Positions 1-8,033 are shown, numbered from the stretch's first letter. The stretch is DNA of 64,000 bases from Lachnospiraceae bacterium (GCA_017478245.1 JAFVDW010000094.1:1-64000), one strand, 5' to 3'. Numbers and translations are program-made. The notes: a model not told the origin generated them from the letters alone.

Positions 1-777
1 AACAAGTATCCACGGGTTTTTTATTATGTTCGGAACCTGAAACATAGATGAGCCAAGTCCCATCGCCAAGAGTCCCCCTGTTCTACAATCCCTGTAGCTT
101 GTAGAAGCAAATCCAACCATCTGAGAGCAGCACCCGATTGCTGCGGCGCCTGCGGCAAGTCCTGAAAGATTCAGCATAATACAAAGAGCTGTGCTTGATA
201 ACGGGGATGTAAGCACCCACCCTACAATCAATGCTACAATAATACCCATAAAAAACGGATGAAGCTCTGTTGCCTTCATTATCACAGCGCCAATCCCAGT
301 CATCAACAGCTGTACAATCGGTCCAACAAATGTGGCTGTGATGCTCCCTATAAGTATAGTAATACCCGGTGTGACCAGAATATCAACCTTTGTTTCTTTT
401 GATACAAGCTTGCCAAATTCACACCCAACGAGAGCTGATACTAAAGCAGCCGCTTCGCCGCCAATATTTGCACCAAGCCACCCCGTGACTGCGCTTGAGA
501 ATAGTACAAGCGGCGGTGCCCCCAGTCCCCATGCGACTGAAACACCTATAGCCGGACCGACAAGCTTCATCGCAAAATTGCCCAGCTCAATCAGATAATC
601 GCATACATTGTTTGTTCCAAGCAGATTTGTCCCCTGCTCACCGATCGTCTTAAATATCAGCCCAATCAGAAGTGAAGCAAAAACTGCCTGTGCCATCTGC
701 GTCATGACATCAAGAAGATATCTTTTTGCCGATATGATTATATTTTTCCTCTTCAGAAATTCTTTTGTTTTTTTCAC
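1..777 (-). CDS. PTS EIIC-like membrane transporter, partial (C-terminus beyond window edge)
   Basis: The frame is open for 259 codons from a GTG at 777 to the window edge. GTG is preceded by GAGGGGAG nine bases upstream. The product is very hydrophobic, with several Gly/Ala-rich membrane segments and a late motif of the type GLGSSMFQVPNIIKNP. That motif, plus an STALCIMLNLSGLAAGAAAIG-like segment, resembles the PTS_EIIC_2 family (PF13303), a group of stand-alone phosphotransferase-like IIC proteins whose substrates are mostly unknown. Nothing in the visible part names a sugar. It is transcribed divergently from the Crp/Fnr-type regulator at 907, and a perfect palindrome lies in the shared spacer, so control by that regulator is a reasonable inference. 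The family call is from recalled motif similarity. Confidence 0.75.
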   Translation of the reverse strand, partial: MKKTKEFLKRKNIIISAKRYLLDVMTQMAQAVFASLLIGLIFKTIGEQGTNLLGTNNVCDYLIELGNFAMKLVGPAIGVSVAWGLGAPPLVLFSSAVTGWLGANIGGEAAALVSALVGCEFGKLVSKETKVDILVTPGITILIGSITATFVGPIVQLLMTGIGAVIMKATELHPFFMGIIVALIVGWVLTSPLSSTALCIMLNLSGLAAGAAAIGCCSQMVGFASTSYRDCRTGGLLAMGLGSSMFQVPNIIKNPWILV

Positions 778-835
778 AGGTCTAAGCTCCCCTCTAAATC
801 TTTAGGCATAGTATATATTGATTTGCATGCGATTT

Positions 836-853
836 CTGTATCTGTAGATACAG
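836..853. promoter_or_regulatory. Perfect 18-bp palindrome, candidate operator
   Basis: CTGTATCT-GT-AGATACAG: two perfect 8-base arms around a 2-base centre, in the spacer between the divergent EIIC-like gene and the Crp/Fnr-type regulator. It overlaps the proposed -35 of the regulator. Crp/Fnr proteins bind dyad sites of this kind, so autoregulation plus control of the transporter is inferred, not shown. Confidence 0.5.
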
Positions 854-877
854 TTCAAATATTTTTTATGCTATAAT
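849..877 (+). promoter_or_regulatory. Putative promoter of the Crp/Fnr-type regulator
   Basis: A perfect -10 TATAAT is at 872-877. Seventeen bases upstream, TACAGT at 849-854 is a weak -35 match, consistent with a promoter that needs an activator. A GGAGCAGGG ribosome site follows just before the ATG at 907. Confidence 0.5.
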
Positions 878-906
878 ATGAGTATCTGAGAAAGGAGCAG
901 GGAAGT

Positions 907-1581
907 ATGGATTATTCGGTGATTGAAAAAAGTACCTTATTTAAGGGTATTCCGGCAAAAGAATTAAGAACTGTGCTCAAATCAATACCACATCATATCC
1001 AATGCTATGATAAAGGAGAAGTAATACTTCGACTTATGGATGACGCTTCCCGCGTTGGCATTATACTGGAAGGACGAGCCGAAGCACAGAAGACCTTCCC
1101 GAATGGCAGTCAGATCAATGTTTCCATTCGTATGCCCGGTGAAATGATTGGCCCTGCGGCGGTATTTTCAAGCAGTCACAAATACCCTTGTGATGTGGTA
1201 GCTATAGAGCCGCTGACCCTTTTAATGTTCAGAAAAGAGGATTTGATGCAGCTTTTGCAGAAAGATGTTCGTATTCTCGAAAATTTCACTACAGAGATCG
1301 CATCTGCAACATATATGCTCCAGCAGCGTCTGGAACTGCTCTCTTATAGTGGAATTGCGCAGAAAGCAGCCTATTATCTTCTCATTGAGAGAAGAAAAAC
1401 AAGCAGTGATAAAATACCAATCCCTGATTCAATGACAAAGTGGGCTATGCTCTTGAATGTTTCCAGACCATCGCTCCATAGAGAACTCAAGCGTCTGGAA
1501 TCTCTAAAAATGATTCATATTGAATCTCAGCACATAGATATCCTTGACCCGGAAGCTTTGCAGAATGTCCTTACAAAATGA
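907..1581 (+). CDS. Crp/Fnr family transcriptional regulator
   Basis: The 224-residue protein has the usual Crp/Fnr length and layout: an N-terminal cyclic-nucleotide-binding-like beta barrel (about residues 10-125, with GEVILRLMDDASRVGIILEGRAE and a PGEMIGPAAVF turn), a long dimerisation helix (about 125-150) and a C-terminal winged helix (about 155-220). The recognition helix is near NVSRPSLHRELKRLES. No cysteine cluster for an iron-sulfur centre is seen, so the effector is unknown. The ATG follows a good ribosome site. Divergence from the EIIC-like gene and the intervening palindrome suggest a local transport regulator. The gene ends in a strong terminator shared with the converging lipoprotein gene. 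Confidence 0.88.
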   Translation: MDYSVIEKSTLFKGIPAKELRTVLKSIPHHIQCYDKGEVILRLMDDASRVGIILEGRAEAQKTFPNGSQINVSIRMPGEMIGPAAVFSSSHKYPCDVVAIEPLTLLMFRKEDLMQLLQKDVRILENFTTEIASATYMLQQRLELLSYSGIAQKAAYYLLIERRKTSSDKIPIPDSMTKWAMLLNVSRPSLHRELKRLESLKMIHIESQHIDILDPEALQNVLTK

Positions 1582-1595
1582 TGTACATAAAAAAA

Positions 1596-1628
1596 CGCCG
1601 ACTCCCCTATAAAAGTCGGCGATTTTTT
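1596..1628. terminator. Bidirectional rho-independent terminator
   Basis: The 8-bp stem CGCCGACT/AGTCGGCG has an A-run before it and a T-run after it, so it can end transcription in both directions between the converging regulator and lipoprotein genes. Confidence 0.85.
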
Positions 1629-1666
1629 AGAATATGCGTATTTCTGTCCTTTTCTTTGCTCTGCGC

Positions 1667-2506
1667 CTATAACTCTACGGCAATATCAATTTCCCTGGAG
1701 GGAATATCCGTAAAATTGTACACGCCTTCTTTTACAATAATCTTGCGGTTATTGCAGACACTGTTCATCAGCTCTGCTGCATCAGAAACCGTCACTGTAT
1801 CGAAATATTTTAAATTTTCAGTATCGTCAAAACGAGGGGAATCCTTGCGCAGATAAATATCCGTACTGACTGAATAATAGGAATACTCCTCATCGGGATC
1901 ACTGAAATACTCATTGGAAACCACAAGTCTGTCATCGTCGGTAATAGAAAACTTGCGCAAAATGCCATCAGAGTCCTCATCCGCAAAGGGATCAGCAAGC
2001 TCCATGCACCAAGCCCCATTCTCCGCGCCCTCATAGGCAACACTGTCCTTGTACTGTAGCTTCGCCCCATATATCATGCAATTATAATCATATTCCCGAT
2101 ATAGATAGTCTGTCAGATAACTGTCGCCCTCTTTGCTGATGTTGATTCTTGTATCCGGGGCATATTCATCGGTACACATGGTAACATAATCATAGGCTTG
2201 TCCATCTGAATCATCTGAATGATAGATATTACACAAAAAAGTCCATTCTCCCACCATGGAATCTACTGTGGCATTGCTCGCAGACTGACTGTTGCCACCT
2301 TCATCACTCTCGTCAGTCCTCCCCTGATTTTCGACTGCCGGGCTCTGCTGTACCGTGCCATCATCCGGATTGGAGGTCTGAACCACTCCACCGCAGCCGC
2401 TCAAAATCCCGGTAAAAAATGATGCTGATAGAATAAAACCCAAAAAACATTTTCTCCTCATACGAAGCCTCATTTCTGCTTTTTTTACTTTCTGAATCAT
2501 TACCAT
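1667..2506 (-). CDS. Secreted lipoprotein of unknown function, probably truncated
   Basis: The N-terminus has basic residues, a hydrophobic stretch and the lipobox LSGC, so a membrane-anchored lipoprotein is expected. A low-complexity polar linker (about residues 42-80) leads to a domain beginning near MVGEWTFLCNIY that I do not recognise. The last 40 residues (VSDAAELMNSVCNNRKIIVKEG and on) look like the capping strand that normally opens a right-handed beta-helix, but the protein stops there. Several ATG codons are possible. The one at 2461 has a GAGG site six bases upstream and still gives a full signal peptide; the outermost start is shown. Confidence 0.7.
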   Translation of the reverse strand: MVMIQKVKKAEMRLRMRRKCFLGFILSASFFTGILSGCGGVVQTSNPDDGTVQQSPAVENQGRTDESDEGGNSQSASNATVDSMVGEWTFLCNIYHSDDSDGQAYDYVTMCTDEYAPDTRINISKEGDSYLTDYLYREYDYNCMIYGAKLQYKDSVAYEGAENGAWCMELADPFADEDSDGILRKFSITDDDRLVVSNEYFSDPDEEYSYYSVSTDIYLRKDSPRFDDTENLKYFDTVTVSDAAELMNSVCNNRKIIVKEGVYNFTDIPSREIDIAVEL

Positions 2507-2546
2507 CTTACTATAAAGAGCAACCCTTGTAAATCTGCAAAAATGA

Positions 2547-2823
2547 CGTTTCTCCCGTTTCTGATCGACCTATGAATTGACCTATCCATTCTCATAAAGA
2601 CGAAAATACCCGGAAAAAGTTGTAATACCCTCATATGGCCCCTTTTCAATCCTATCTTGCACAATTTACCCCTCAATCTCCGGAATGCCCGAAATTACGC
2701 CATTTCAGAGCGCAAAAAAACTCAGCAGATGTTCTCCACTGAGCTCTAGAGCAGGGCTACAAGTATTCGAACCTTGAAATGACGGAGTCAGAGTCCGAAG
2801 GTGGAAAGCCTTGGGATGCCCAT
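2547..2823. repeat. 277-bp direct repeat, copy 1 (attachment region)
   Basis: The stretch is almost identical to 4341-4617 and in the same orientation. It contains, in order on the minus strand, a 26-base outer flank, the 46-base tRNA-Gln 3'-end core, a hairpin followed by seven T (a tRNA-type terminator) and about 160 bases of arm sequence with paired GACCTAT-like motifs. Only scattered substitutions separate the two copies, so the duplication is fairly recent. Confidence 0.9.
2752..2797 (-). repeat. att-like core: displaced 3' part of tRNA-Gln
   Basis: This 46-bp core matches the anticodon loop to 3' end of the tRNA-Gln at 8433-8504 with one mismatch (T at 2764). The 5' half of the tRNA is absent. 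This is the footprint left by elements that integrate in a tRNA gene and restore its 3' end. Confidence 0.85.
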
Positions 2824-2894
2824 AGAATGCTGGATATTCTGATAATGTAACCATTCAATATTACCTATGAAATTACCAAACAATCTCTGACCTT

Positions 2895-3221
2895 TTACAT
2901 GCCAAACGTCTGATACAGCCATGCTCTGCTATCAACCAGCATGTGTAAAATCCTTACTATGTAAACGGTGTTTCCTTCAATCACATAGTAAATTTTATAA
3001 TTTTTGTAATAATCTTTCCGGACACCCAATTCAGCGAGCAACTCATCCTCGTCCAATTCATTTCTCTCAGGAAATTGCCTTAGGAAATTGATCTGTTGCC
3101 GTATTCCCTTTACAGTATTTTCTGCGGCAGACGGATTTTTCAATTTATAAGCAATATAATCTCCCGCATCCTCCAGATCCTGTTCTGCCAAACGCGTAAT
3201 CTGTACGTTATATTGTACCAT
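2895..3221 (-). CDS. RelE/ParE-type toxin of a type II toxin-antitoxin pair
   Basis: The 108-residue basic protein has the RelE/ParE pattern: ITRLAEQDLEDAGDYIAYKL at the N-terminus, a central helix with FLRQFPER, and the late strands YKNYKIYYVIEG and VYIVRILHMLVDSRAW. Family members inhibit translation as ribosome-dependent mRNases or inhibit gyrase; which applies cannot be told here. An in-frame codon exists upstream at 3260, but the ATG at 3221 overlaps the 3' end of the antitoxin gene, the usual coupled arrangement, so I chose it. It lies inside the tRNA-Gln island. Confidence 0.85.
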   Translation of the reverse strand: MVQYNVQITRLAEQDLEDAGDYIAYKLKNPSAAENTVKGIRQQINFLRQFPERNELDEDELLAELGVRKDYYKNYKIYYVIEGNTVYIVRILHMLVDSRAWLYQTFGM

Positions 3222-3375
3222 TTCTGTATTTTTTCTCCAATCGGTCACATACTTCGTCAATACCCTTTGTCTTACCTTCTTTTATTTGCTCCAATCCTGC
3301 CAACACAAGATTGCGCACTTCCAGTTTCTGTTCATTCAGTGCTTTTTCATAATCTCTGTTTACTGCCAATTCCAT
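3208..3375 (-). CDS. Small antitoxin partner of the RelE/ParE toxin
   Basis: This 55-residue gene has the ribosome site AGGTGG before its ATG. It starts MELAVNRDYEKALNEQ and is highly charged and helical, with a short segment IKEGKTKGIDEVCDRLEKKY that could wrap the toxin. Its last 14 bases overlap the toxin start, so the two are translationally coupled. A canonical promoter sits 56 bases upstream. I do not recognise a named antitoxin family; the assignment rests on position, size and coupling. No obvious ribbon-helix-helix or HTH signature is seen. Confidence 0.72.
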   Translation of the reverse strand: MELAVNRDYEKALNEQKLEVRNLVLAGLEQIKEGKTKGIDEVCDRLEKKYRNGTI

Positions 3376-3430
3376 ATAAATCCCACCTTTCTCTATTCAA
3401 ACTAACGTAAATGTCTCTTCTATTATCCTC

Positions 3431-3459
3431 ATAATACTCTACGTTTATTTATATTTCAA
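3431..3459 (-). promoter_or_regulatory. Promoter of the toxin-antitoxin operon
   Basis: On the minus strand: TTGAAA, a 17-base spacer, then TATTAT. This is a good sigma-A match, and it lies 56 bases upstream of the antitoxin ATG. Confidence 0.65.
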
Positions 3460-3553
3460 GGTATTAGTTACATTTCTTTTCAATATGTCTTATATAAAAT
3501 CTTTGGTCAAAGATATGCAATGATATATTATAGGAATGCGATTAGTTCATTTT

Positions 3554-3991
3554 CTATATTTTATCCACATCCAGTTTATTCGTATTTGAAATAATAAGTT
3601 TATTATTTTCTGCAATCCGATGATTGTAGACATCCACCTCATTAGGTGTTAGATTAGATATAAAAAATTGTTCCTTTTCACCCGTATTTAGCACGCTCAT
3701 GAAAGCAGGTCTTTCGGATGTCACGAAAGGATGTGTCATATCGGTAAGGCAAAAGCAAGGTACTAAATGCTCCTTATATCCATCCCAAAATGCCTTCGCT
3801 GCTCCTGTCATCTGATTGTCTTTAAGAATATCATAACAAATATGAAGGATGTATTGATGTCTAAAACTTTCTCTTGGAGAAACCTCCGATGGATGTATTC
3901 TGTATTTTGAATCAAGGTCGATGTCAAAAAATTCGACCTTTTTCTTTTTGTTTCCATTTTGATAAAGTTCAAAAATATATAAAATGCTCAA
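3554..3991 (-). pseudogene. Remnant of a DUF4238-like protein (C-terminal half)
   Basis: The open frame gives 145 residues, but the only start is a TTG without a ribosome site, and a stop codon lies just upstream in frame. The segments HPFVTSERPAFMSV and FISNLTPNEVDVYNHRIAEN resemble the C-terminal part of DUF4238 proteins, which are normally about 300 residues. I therefore read it as the surviving 3' part of a decayed cargo gene in the island. The family call is tentative. The region is more AT-rich than the neighbouring chromosome genes. Confidence 0.45.
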
Positions 3992-4340
3992 AAATATAAT
4001 ATAACTAAAATTTTCACTATTTCAACTTCTCTACAACTACGATTTGTTGATTTCTGCATCTTTGATTTTATCACATTTGATTCAATAAATATACTATCTT
4101 CTCCTTAAAATAATGATAACGGAAGGATTTAGCAAATTATATATTTAATATTTTTTCCGTTAGGGATTAGGGTGTCAAAAGACACGTTAATCTTAATAGA
4201 AAAGCATTCAGTACATTGCTGAGTCCTTAGTTGATTGGTTTCCTAGCTACATTATTGGGCAAATAACTTCAACCCATTATTTTTGCCAATAATCCGGGGT
4301 AACTGCTGCCATTTGATGCTCTAATCACGATATTCTCAAG

Positions 4341-4617
4341 CGTTTCTTCCGTTTCTGATCGACCTATGAATTGACCTATCCATTCTCATAAAGAAGAAAA
4401 TACCCGGAAAAAGTTGTAATATCCTCATATGATCCCTTTGCAATCCTATCTTGCACAATTTACCCCTCAATCTCCGGAATGCCCGAAATTACGCCATTTC
4501 AGAGCGCAAAAAAACTCAGCAGATGTTCTCCACTGAGCTCTAGAGCAGGGCTACAAGGATTCGAACCTTGAAATGACGGAGTCAGAGTCCGAAGGTGGAA
4601 AGCCTTGGGATGCCCAT
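4341..4617. repeat. 277-bp direct repeat, copy 2 (attachment region)
   Basis: Second copy of the 2547-2823 repeat, same orientation and same length. It separates two cargo segments of the island: toxin-antitoxin plus DUF4238 remnant on one side, AlbA_2 protein plus channel on the other. Confidence 0.9.
4546..4591 (-). repeat. att-like core: displaced 3' part of tRNA-Gln
   Basis: The 46 bases are identical to 8433-8478 of the intact tRNA-Gln gene, covering the anticodon loop to the discriminator. Upstream of it the D-arm half is replaced by unrelated sequence, so no complete tRNA is encoded. Confidence 0.88.
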
Positions 4618-4730
4618 GAATACAAGATTGTTTGGGGATGCACCGATGCGATATTACCAATGGATTTACCAAACTAAAACCGCTATACATTAACTTTCAA
4701 AATTTTCTCATCTACATCCTTTATCAAATT

Positions 4731-6155
4731 TCAGGAATGAACAATCCAACGTCCTGATCTGCTTGAGCCTTCTCTTTCAATTATTTTCTCCTCTTTGAGC
4801 TGCTTTATTATTCTATCGATAGTGCGTCTCGATATTCCTATCTCTTTCGCAAGCTGAGCTATGGAAATATGCTCGTTTTCTTTTAAACACATAATGATCG
4901 CATTGCGACTGTCATCCTCATTAACGCCATTTTTAACGCCAACTTTAACGCCATTAACGCCATTTTTAACGCCAACTTTAACGCCATTAACGTCATTAAC
5001 GCCATTTTTCTCATCTTGATTCCATACATTTCTGAGATTTCTATAAAAAATAACAACAAAATCCTCTTTCTCTGTTTTAAATTCTACTTCGCAACCAGCT
5101 TCATCACACAGATCTTTTATTCTTTTAAGACCTGTTGCGAATGTCTCCATGTCTTTTGAATAATACAATACGCCTGTAATCAGCTTATTTCTACGGATTG
5201 CTTTCTTATTTCCATCCAAAAATTCCTCCGGCGTATATCCCTGGGGGAACCCACCCGTAGTATGAATTTCAATGCGATCTTTGAATACGTCAATTTCGTT
5301 GCATTGATTGTTATTGTAAACCCTATGACCGTAGGAATTGATAATCGCCTCCCTGATTGCTTCCACAGGTATCTCCGGTGTCTCCACCCTTGCAAGTCCG
5401 ATAATCTCCGCTTTCCAATCCATTGCATCAATAATATATTGTTCACAAACCTTGCACAACCCAATGATAGAGCCTTTATCTTCCCTGCGGATGTCCGTAA
5501 ATGTGGCTTTCACATCGGTAGCAAATTTAACCATCTGTACATCATTTGTAGAACAATTACAAAACAATGCCGCTACCGCATTTAGAAGATGGACACCATC
5601 TTTCGCAATCAAATCCAGTTTGTTTAATACCACCTCAGGTTCATCCGACTCAAATTCAATCCTTCCAGCCGCTTTAGCCTTGTTCAGATATGACTTGAAA
5701 TCAGCTTTTACTATATCATCTATGGAATAATCCGATACCTGCAATTCCCACGCTTTTGTCACATCACTTCTTTGACGCAGCATATCATCATATGTTTCCT
5801 GATCCATAACCTTATCTTCATCTGCGACCCGGATACGAGGAATGTTGTATGCCAAATAAGGCGCTCGATTCCCCTCAAACTTGACATAAGCAACCTCTTT
5901 ATCTCCAAAAATCCTTGTATCTATCACCGGATAAATCACAGGCTTAATATGGTAACTGATCGCCTGACTTATATCTCGAAGCGTCATATCAGTAATTTCC
6001 TGCCCAATTACATCACCGTTATTCTTAACACCGAAGTAAAGTTCGCCCGATCCATGTTTATTAAGGATCGAAGCAATCGAAATCACGCCTTCCTTCAGCT
6101 CCCCTGTGCTTTTCTTATATTCAATTTGTTCCGTTTCTTTGCCAATATTTACCAT
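4731..6155 (-). CDS. AlbA_2 (Schlafen-type) DNA-binding protein with GHKL-like and winged-helix domains
   Basis: The 474 residues begin with an AlbA_2/Schlafen domain: ETEQIEYKKSTGELKEGVISIASILNKHGSGELYFGV (split here: core motif GSGELYFGVKNNGDVIG). Next comes a region typical of the HATPase_c_4 group (PVEAIREAIINSYGHR, then GFPQGYTPEEFLDGN, residues about 260-330). A repetitive linker of GVKNGVN units (about 385-415) follows. The last 65 residues form a winged helix (HISIAQLAKEIGISRRTIDR). Such proteins act as transcription regulators or defence/accessory proteins in mobile islands; the role here is unknown. The ATG follows AAGGTGA. It is the largest intact cargo gene of the island. Confidence 0.8.
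   Translation of the reverse strand: MVNIGKETEQIEYKKSTGELKEGVISIASILNKHGSGELYFGVKNNGDVIGQEITDMTLRDISQAISYHIKPVIYPVIDTRIFGDKEVAYVKFEGNRAPYLAYNIPRIRVADEDKVMDQETYDDMLRQRSDVTKAWELQVSDYSIDDIVKADFKSYLNKAKAAGRIEFESDEPEVVLNKLDLIAKDGVHLLNAVAALFCNCSTNDVQMVKFATDVKATFTDIRREDKGSIIGLCKVCEQYIIDAMDWKAEIIGLARVETPEIPVEAIREAIINSYGHRVYNNNQCNEIDVFKDRIEIHTTGGFPQGYTPEEFLDGNKKAIRRNKLITGVLYYSKDMETFATGLKRIKDLCDEAGCEVEFKTEKEDFVVIFYRNLRNVWNQDEKNGVNDVNGVKVGVKNGVNGVKVGVKNGVNEDDSRNAIIMCLKENEHISIAQLAKEIGISRRTIDRIIKQLKEEKIIEREGSSRSGRWIVHS
4921..5007. repeat. In-frame tandem repeat inside the AlbA_2 gene
   Basis: Units built on TTAACGCCA recur with a longer 30-base period (about two and a half periods), encoding VKNGVNG-type units in the linker between the GHKL-like and winged-helix domains. 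The period is a multiple of three, so copy-number change keeps the reading frame. Confidence 0.8.
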
Positions 6156-6192
6156 TGAAAATCACCTTGCCATGTATTTATATGGATTTCAT

Positions 6193-6294
6193 TTAAAATA
6201 ACCATTTGTACCCGTAAAGTTTCCGTTTCACTTTAAACAACTCTCTTTCAAGTTCTTCTTGATAATATAAAATGTTCTCTTTTCCACAACTCAT
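6193..6294 (-). CDS. Possible 33-residue small protein
   Basis: The short frame is rich in Lys, Glu and aromatic residues (ELERELFKVKRKLYGYKWLF at the end). It has no visible ribosome site, so it could be the tail of a decayed gene. It lies between the AlbA_2 gene and the 109-residue gene, 7 bases after the latter. No family is recognised. Confidence 0.25.
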   Translation of the reverse strand: MSCGKENILYYQEELERELFKVKRKLYGYKWLF

Positions 6295-6301
6295 GATACA
6301 A

Positions 6302-6631
6302 TCAAACTTGGGCTAAGCGTATTAGAATATCATAGTTTCTTTCTGCTCCACGCTTATGCGATTTCCACAAGTCATTCGCACAATCAATCTCATAATTGTA
6401 TTTATATTCTTCCTCATAATCAATGGATTTCTTGTATAGGAATTCCCTTTGTCTTTCAGACCACAATTCTATAATAACCCAGTCCTCACCATAATCCCTT
6501 ATTTTAAAATAATCTGCAATGTACCATACAAAGAAGTCCCATGTAATAGAATTTTCAGTGTGCAGCCATTGACATATTTTTTCCTTGGTAATTTTATTCA
6601 ATCCTTTTATAAAACCATACCCTAAGTCCAT
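6302..6631 (-). CDS. Hypothetical island protein, 109 residues
   Basis: I do not recognise this family. The ATG at 6631 is chosen because AGGAGGG lies immediately upstream at the right spacing. The protein is soluble, acidic and rich in Trp and Tyr (ENSITWDFFVWYIADYFKIRD, then DWVIIELWSERQREFLYKK), a composition more typical of a compact binding or immunity-type protein than of an enzyme. It sits just downstream of the potassium channel gene on the same strand (about 57 bases), so the two could share a transcript. No signal peptide or membrane segment is visible. Confidence 0.6.
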   Translation of the reverse strand: MDLGYGFIKGLNKITKEKICQWLHTENSITWDFFVWYIADYFKIRDYGEDWVIIELWSERQREFLYKKSIDYEEEYKYNYEIDCANDLWKSHKRGAERNYDILIRLAQV

Positions 6632-6688
6632 AATACCCTCCTGTAACCGACAGTACACCATGAACCATTCTTAATTTTATACTTTTCA

Positions 6689-7423
6689 TTATCCATCAAG
6701 TTCAGTACAATCTTTTGAGCTTTGATTTAATTCGTCCATGTAGCCCGCAGTAACAATGCCTGCTGGCAGTGCTACAATTGCAATTCCGAAAATTGAGGAA
6801 ATCATTGTGATCACCTTGCCCGCCGTAGATACAGCATAAATATCTCCGTACCCTACTGTGGTCAAGGAAACCGTTGCCCAATATATTGCATCAAAAAAAG
6901 TAGGGAATGTCTCCGGTTCTATGCTTATCACAACCAGAGCTGAAACAAGTATATATCCAACTGCCAGTCCACAAACTACGAGCAATGATTCTTTTTGCTT
7001 ATTAAAAACATTTATAATAATCGTTATACTCTTTGAATACCTTATTACCTTAAACACTCTAAATACGCGAAGTGTTCTCAAAAGTCTCAATACTTTTAGT
7101 ATTCTGAAGGCGCCATTGATAGCCACCAATGACGGCAATATTGAAATCAAGTCAATGATCGCCATGGGCGTAAAAGGATATATTACAAATGATTTCCAAC
7201 CCTTATTCAATTTGAAATCTGCGGTCATCAGTCTTAAGATGTAATCCCCTATAAATAATGTTGTAGTAATCATATCTATGATGTCTGTTGTGGTTCCCTC
7301 GCTTTTTAGGGCTATTGGCACCAAACTCAAAATTATGATAACTATCATAATCACATCATATAATTTGCTGAATATATCGCTCTCTCTAGCTATCTCAATA
7401 ATTTCAAATAACCTTTTTCTCAT
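6689..7423 (-). CDS. Voltage-gated-type potassium channel
   Basis: The 244-residue protein has the six-helix channel plan: S1 near IVIIILSLVPIAL, an arginine/lysine-spaced S4 (FRILKVLRLLRTLRVFRVFK, residues about 105-124), and the pore loop with the K+ selectivity filter TVGYGDIY near residue 192, followed by a final helix with IAIVALPAGIVTAG. Bacterial members conduct K+ across the plasma membrane. There is no cytoplasmic RCK or cyclic-nucleotide domain. It is cargo of the tRNA-Gln island. A second, longer channel of the same general type is at 45326. The start codon has only a weak ribosome site. Confidence 0.88.
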   Translation of the reverse strand: MRKRLFEIIEIARESDIFSKLYDVIMIVIIILSLVPIALKSEGTTTDIIDMITTTLFIGDYILRLMTADFKLNKGWKSFVIYPFTPMAIIDLISILPSLVAINGAFRILKVLRLLRTLRVFRVFKVIRYSKSITIIINVFNKQKESLLVVCGLAVGYILVSALVVISIEPETFPTFFDAIYWATVSLTTVGYGDIYAVSTAGKVITMISSIFGIAIVALPAGIVTAGYMDELNQSSKDCTELDG

Positions 7424-7501
7424 GTTCTTTAGCTAGTCTCCCCAATGATTGCAAGCAATCGATGTACACACCATGAAGCAAGCAATACTTATCTCAGCTT
7501 T

Positions 7502-7660
7502 ACTTAATCCCAAATAGTTTACCGACCTTATACCGCCTACCCTGTTTTGTTGTTGGGACACCAGTCGCCTTAGATATTTTACGTTTCACTTTGGTAATCC
7601 CCAATGCTCTTTTCCAAAACTTACTCCGGGAAATTTAAAAACATTCTTCTTTTTTGCCAT
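7502..7660 (-). pseudogene. Frameshifted small phage/ICE-type gene
   Basis: The frame opens MAKKKNVFKFPGVSFGK at 7660 and then hits a stop, while the next frame continues as KRKISKATGVPTTKQGRRYK to a TAA at 7502. Joined across one frameshift near 7615 it reads as one basic protein of about 52 residues. That GxSxGK...TGxPTTKxGR pattern is the kind carried by small genes on Clostridia mobile elements. I regard it as a decayed mobile-element gene; the family has no firm name. Confidence 0.5.
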
Positions 7661-7815
7661 AATGTACCCCCATTCAATTACTCTGATTCACAAATATAGA
7701 TATTAAAATTTCTCTTTCAACAAATTGTCATACAAAACTTGATTGCTGAATATAATTGTACCACAATCACCCCCTTTCGACCACCATCTTTTTTGTACAT
7801 TCCTCGACGTATTTC

Positions 7816-7938
7816 TCAACATGTCTCTTCCACCATCTCCCGTATCTTCGCCGCCAACAATTCCCGCTTTTCTGGGGCTCTCAGCACCTCATTGACTATC
7901 TCCAATTCCTGCTCCATTTTGAACTCTCCATGATCCAT
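7816..7938 (-). pseudogene. Remnant coding for an acidic helical peptide
   Basis: An ATG frame of 40 residues (MEQELEIVNEVLRAPEKREL and on) ends in TGA. Beyond the stop another frame keeps the same character (EKYVEECTKKMVV), which suggests a frameshift in a once longer gene. The function is unknown. Confidence 0.3.
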
Positions 7939-8033
7939 TTTGCCGTGTTAATGGCGCCTTAGACGCTTCCAGAGTAAAAACCTATATAAAATACTCTCTT
8001 TATCCTCTTTTACTTCTATATGGGAAAAATAGT

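Noticed and set aside
2547..4617. CRISPR array (because of repeated segments)
   Set aside because: There are only two 277-bp copies separated by genes, with no short regularly spaced repeats and no cas genes.
4499..4690. Possible second and third tRNA-Gln genes at the att cores
   Set aside because: Only the anticodon loop to 3' end is tRNA-like; the 5' acceptor and D-arm halves do not pair, so no complete cloverleaf forms at 2752 or 4546.
7739..7962. Two overlapping plus-strand frames in the island
   Set aside because: No ribosome site, unusual composition, and the opposite strand shows the more protein-like remnant.
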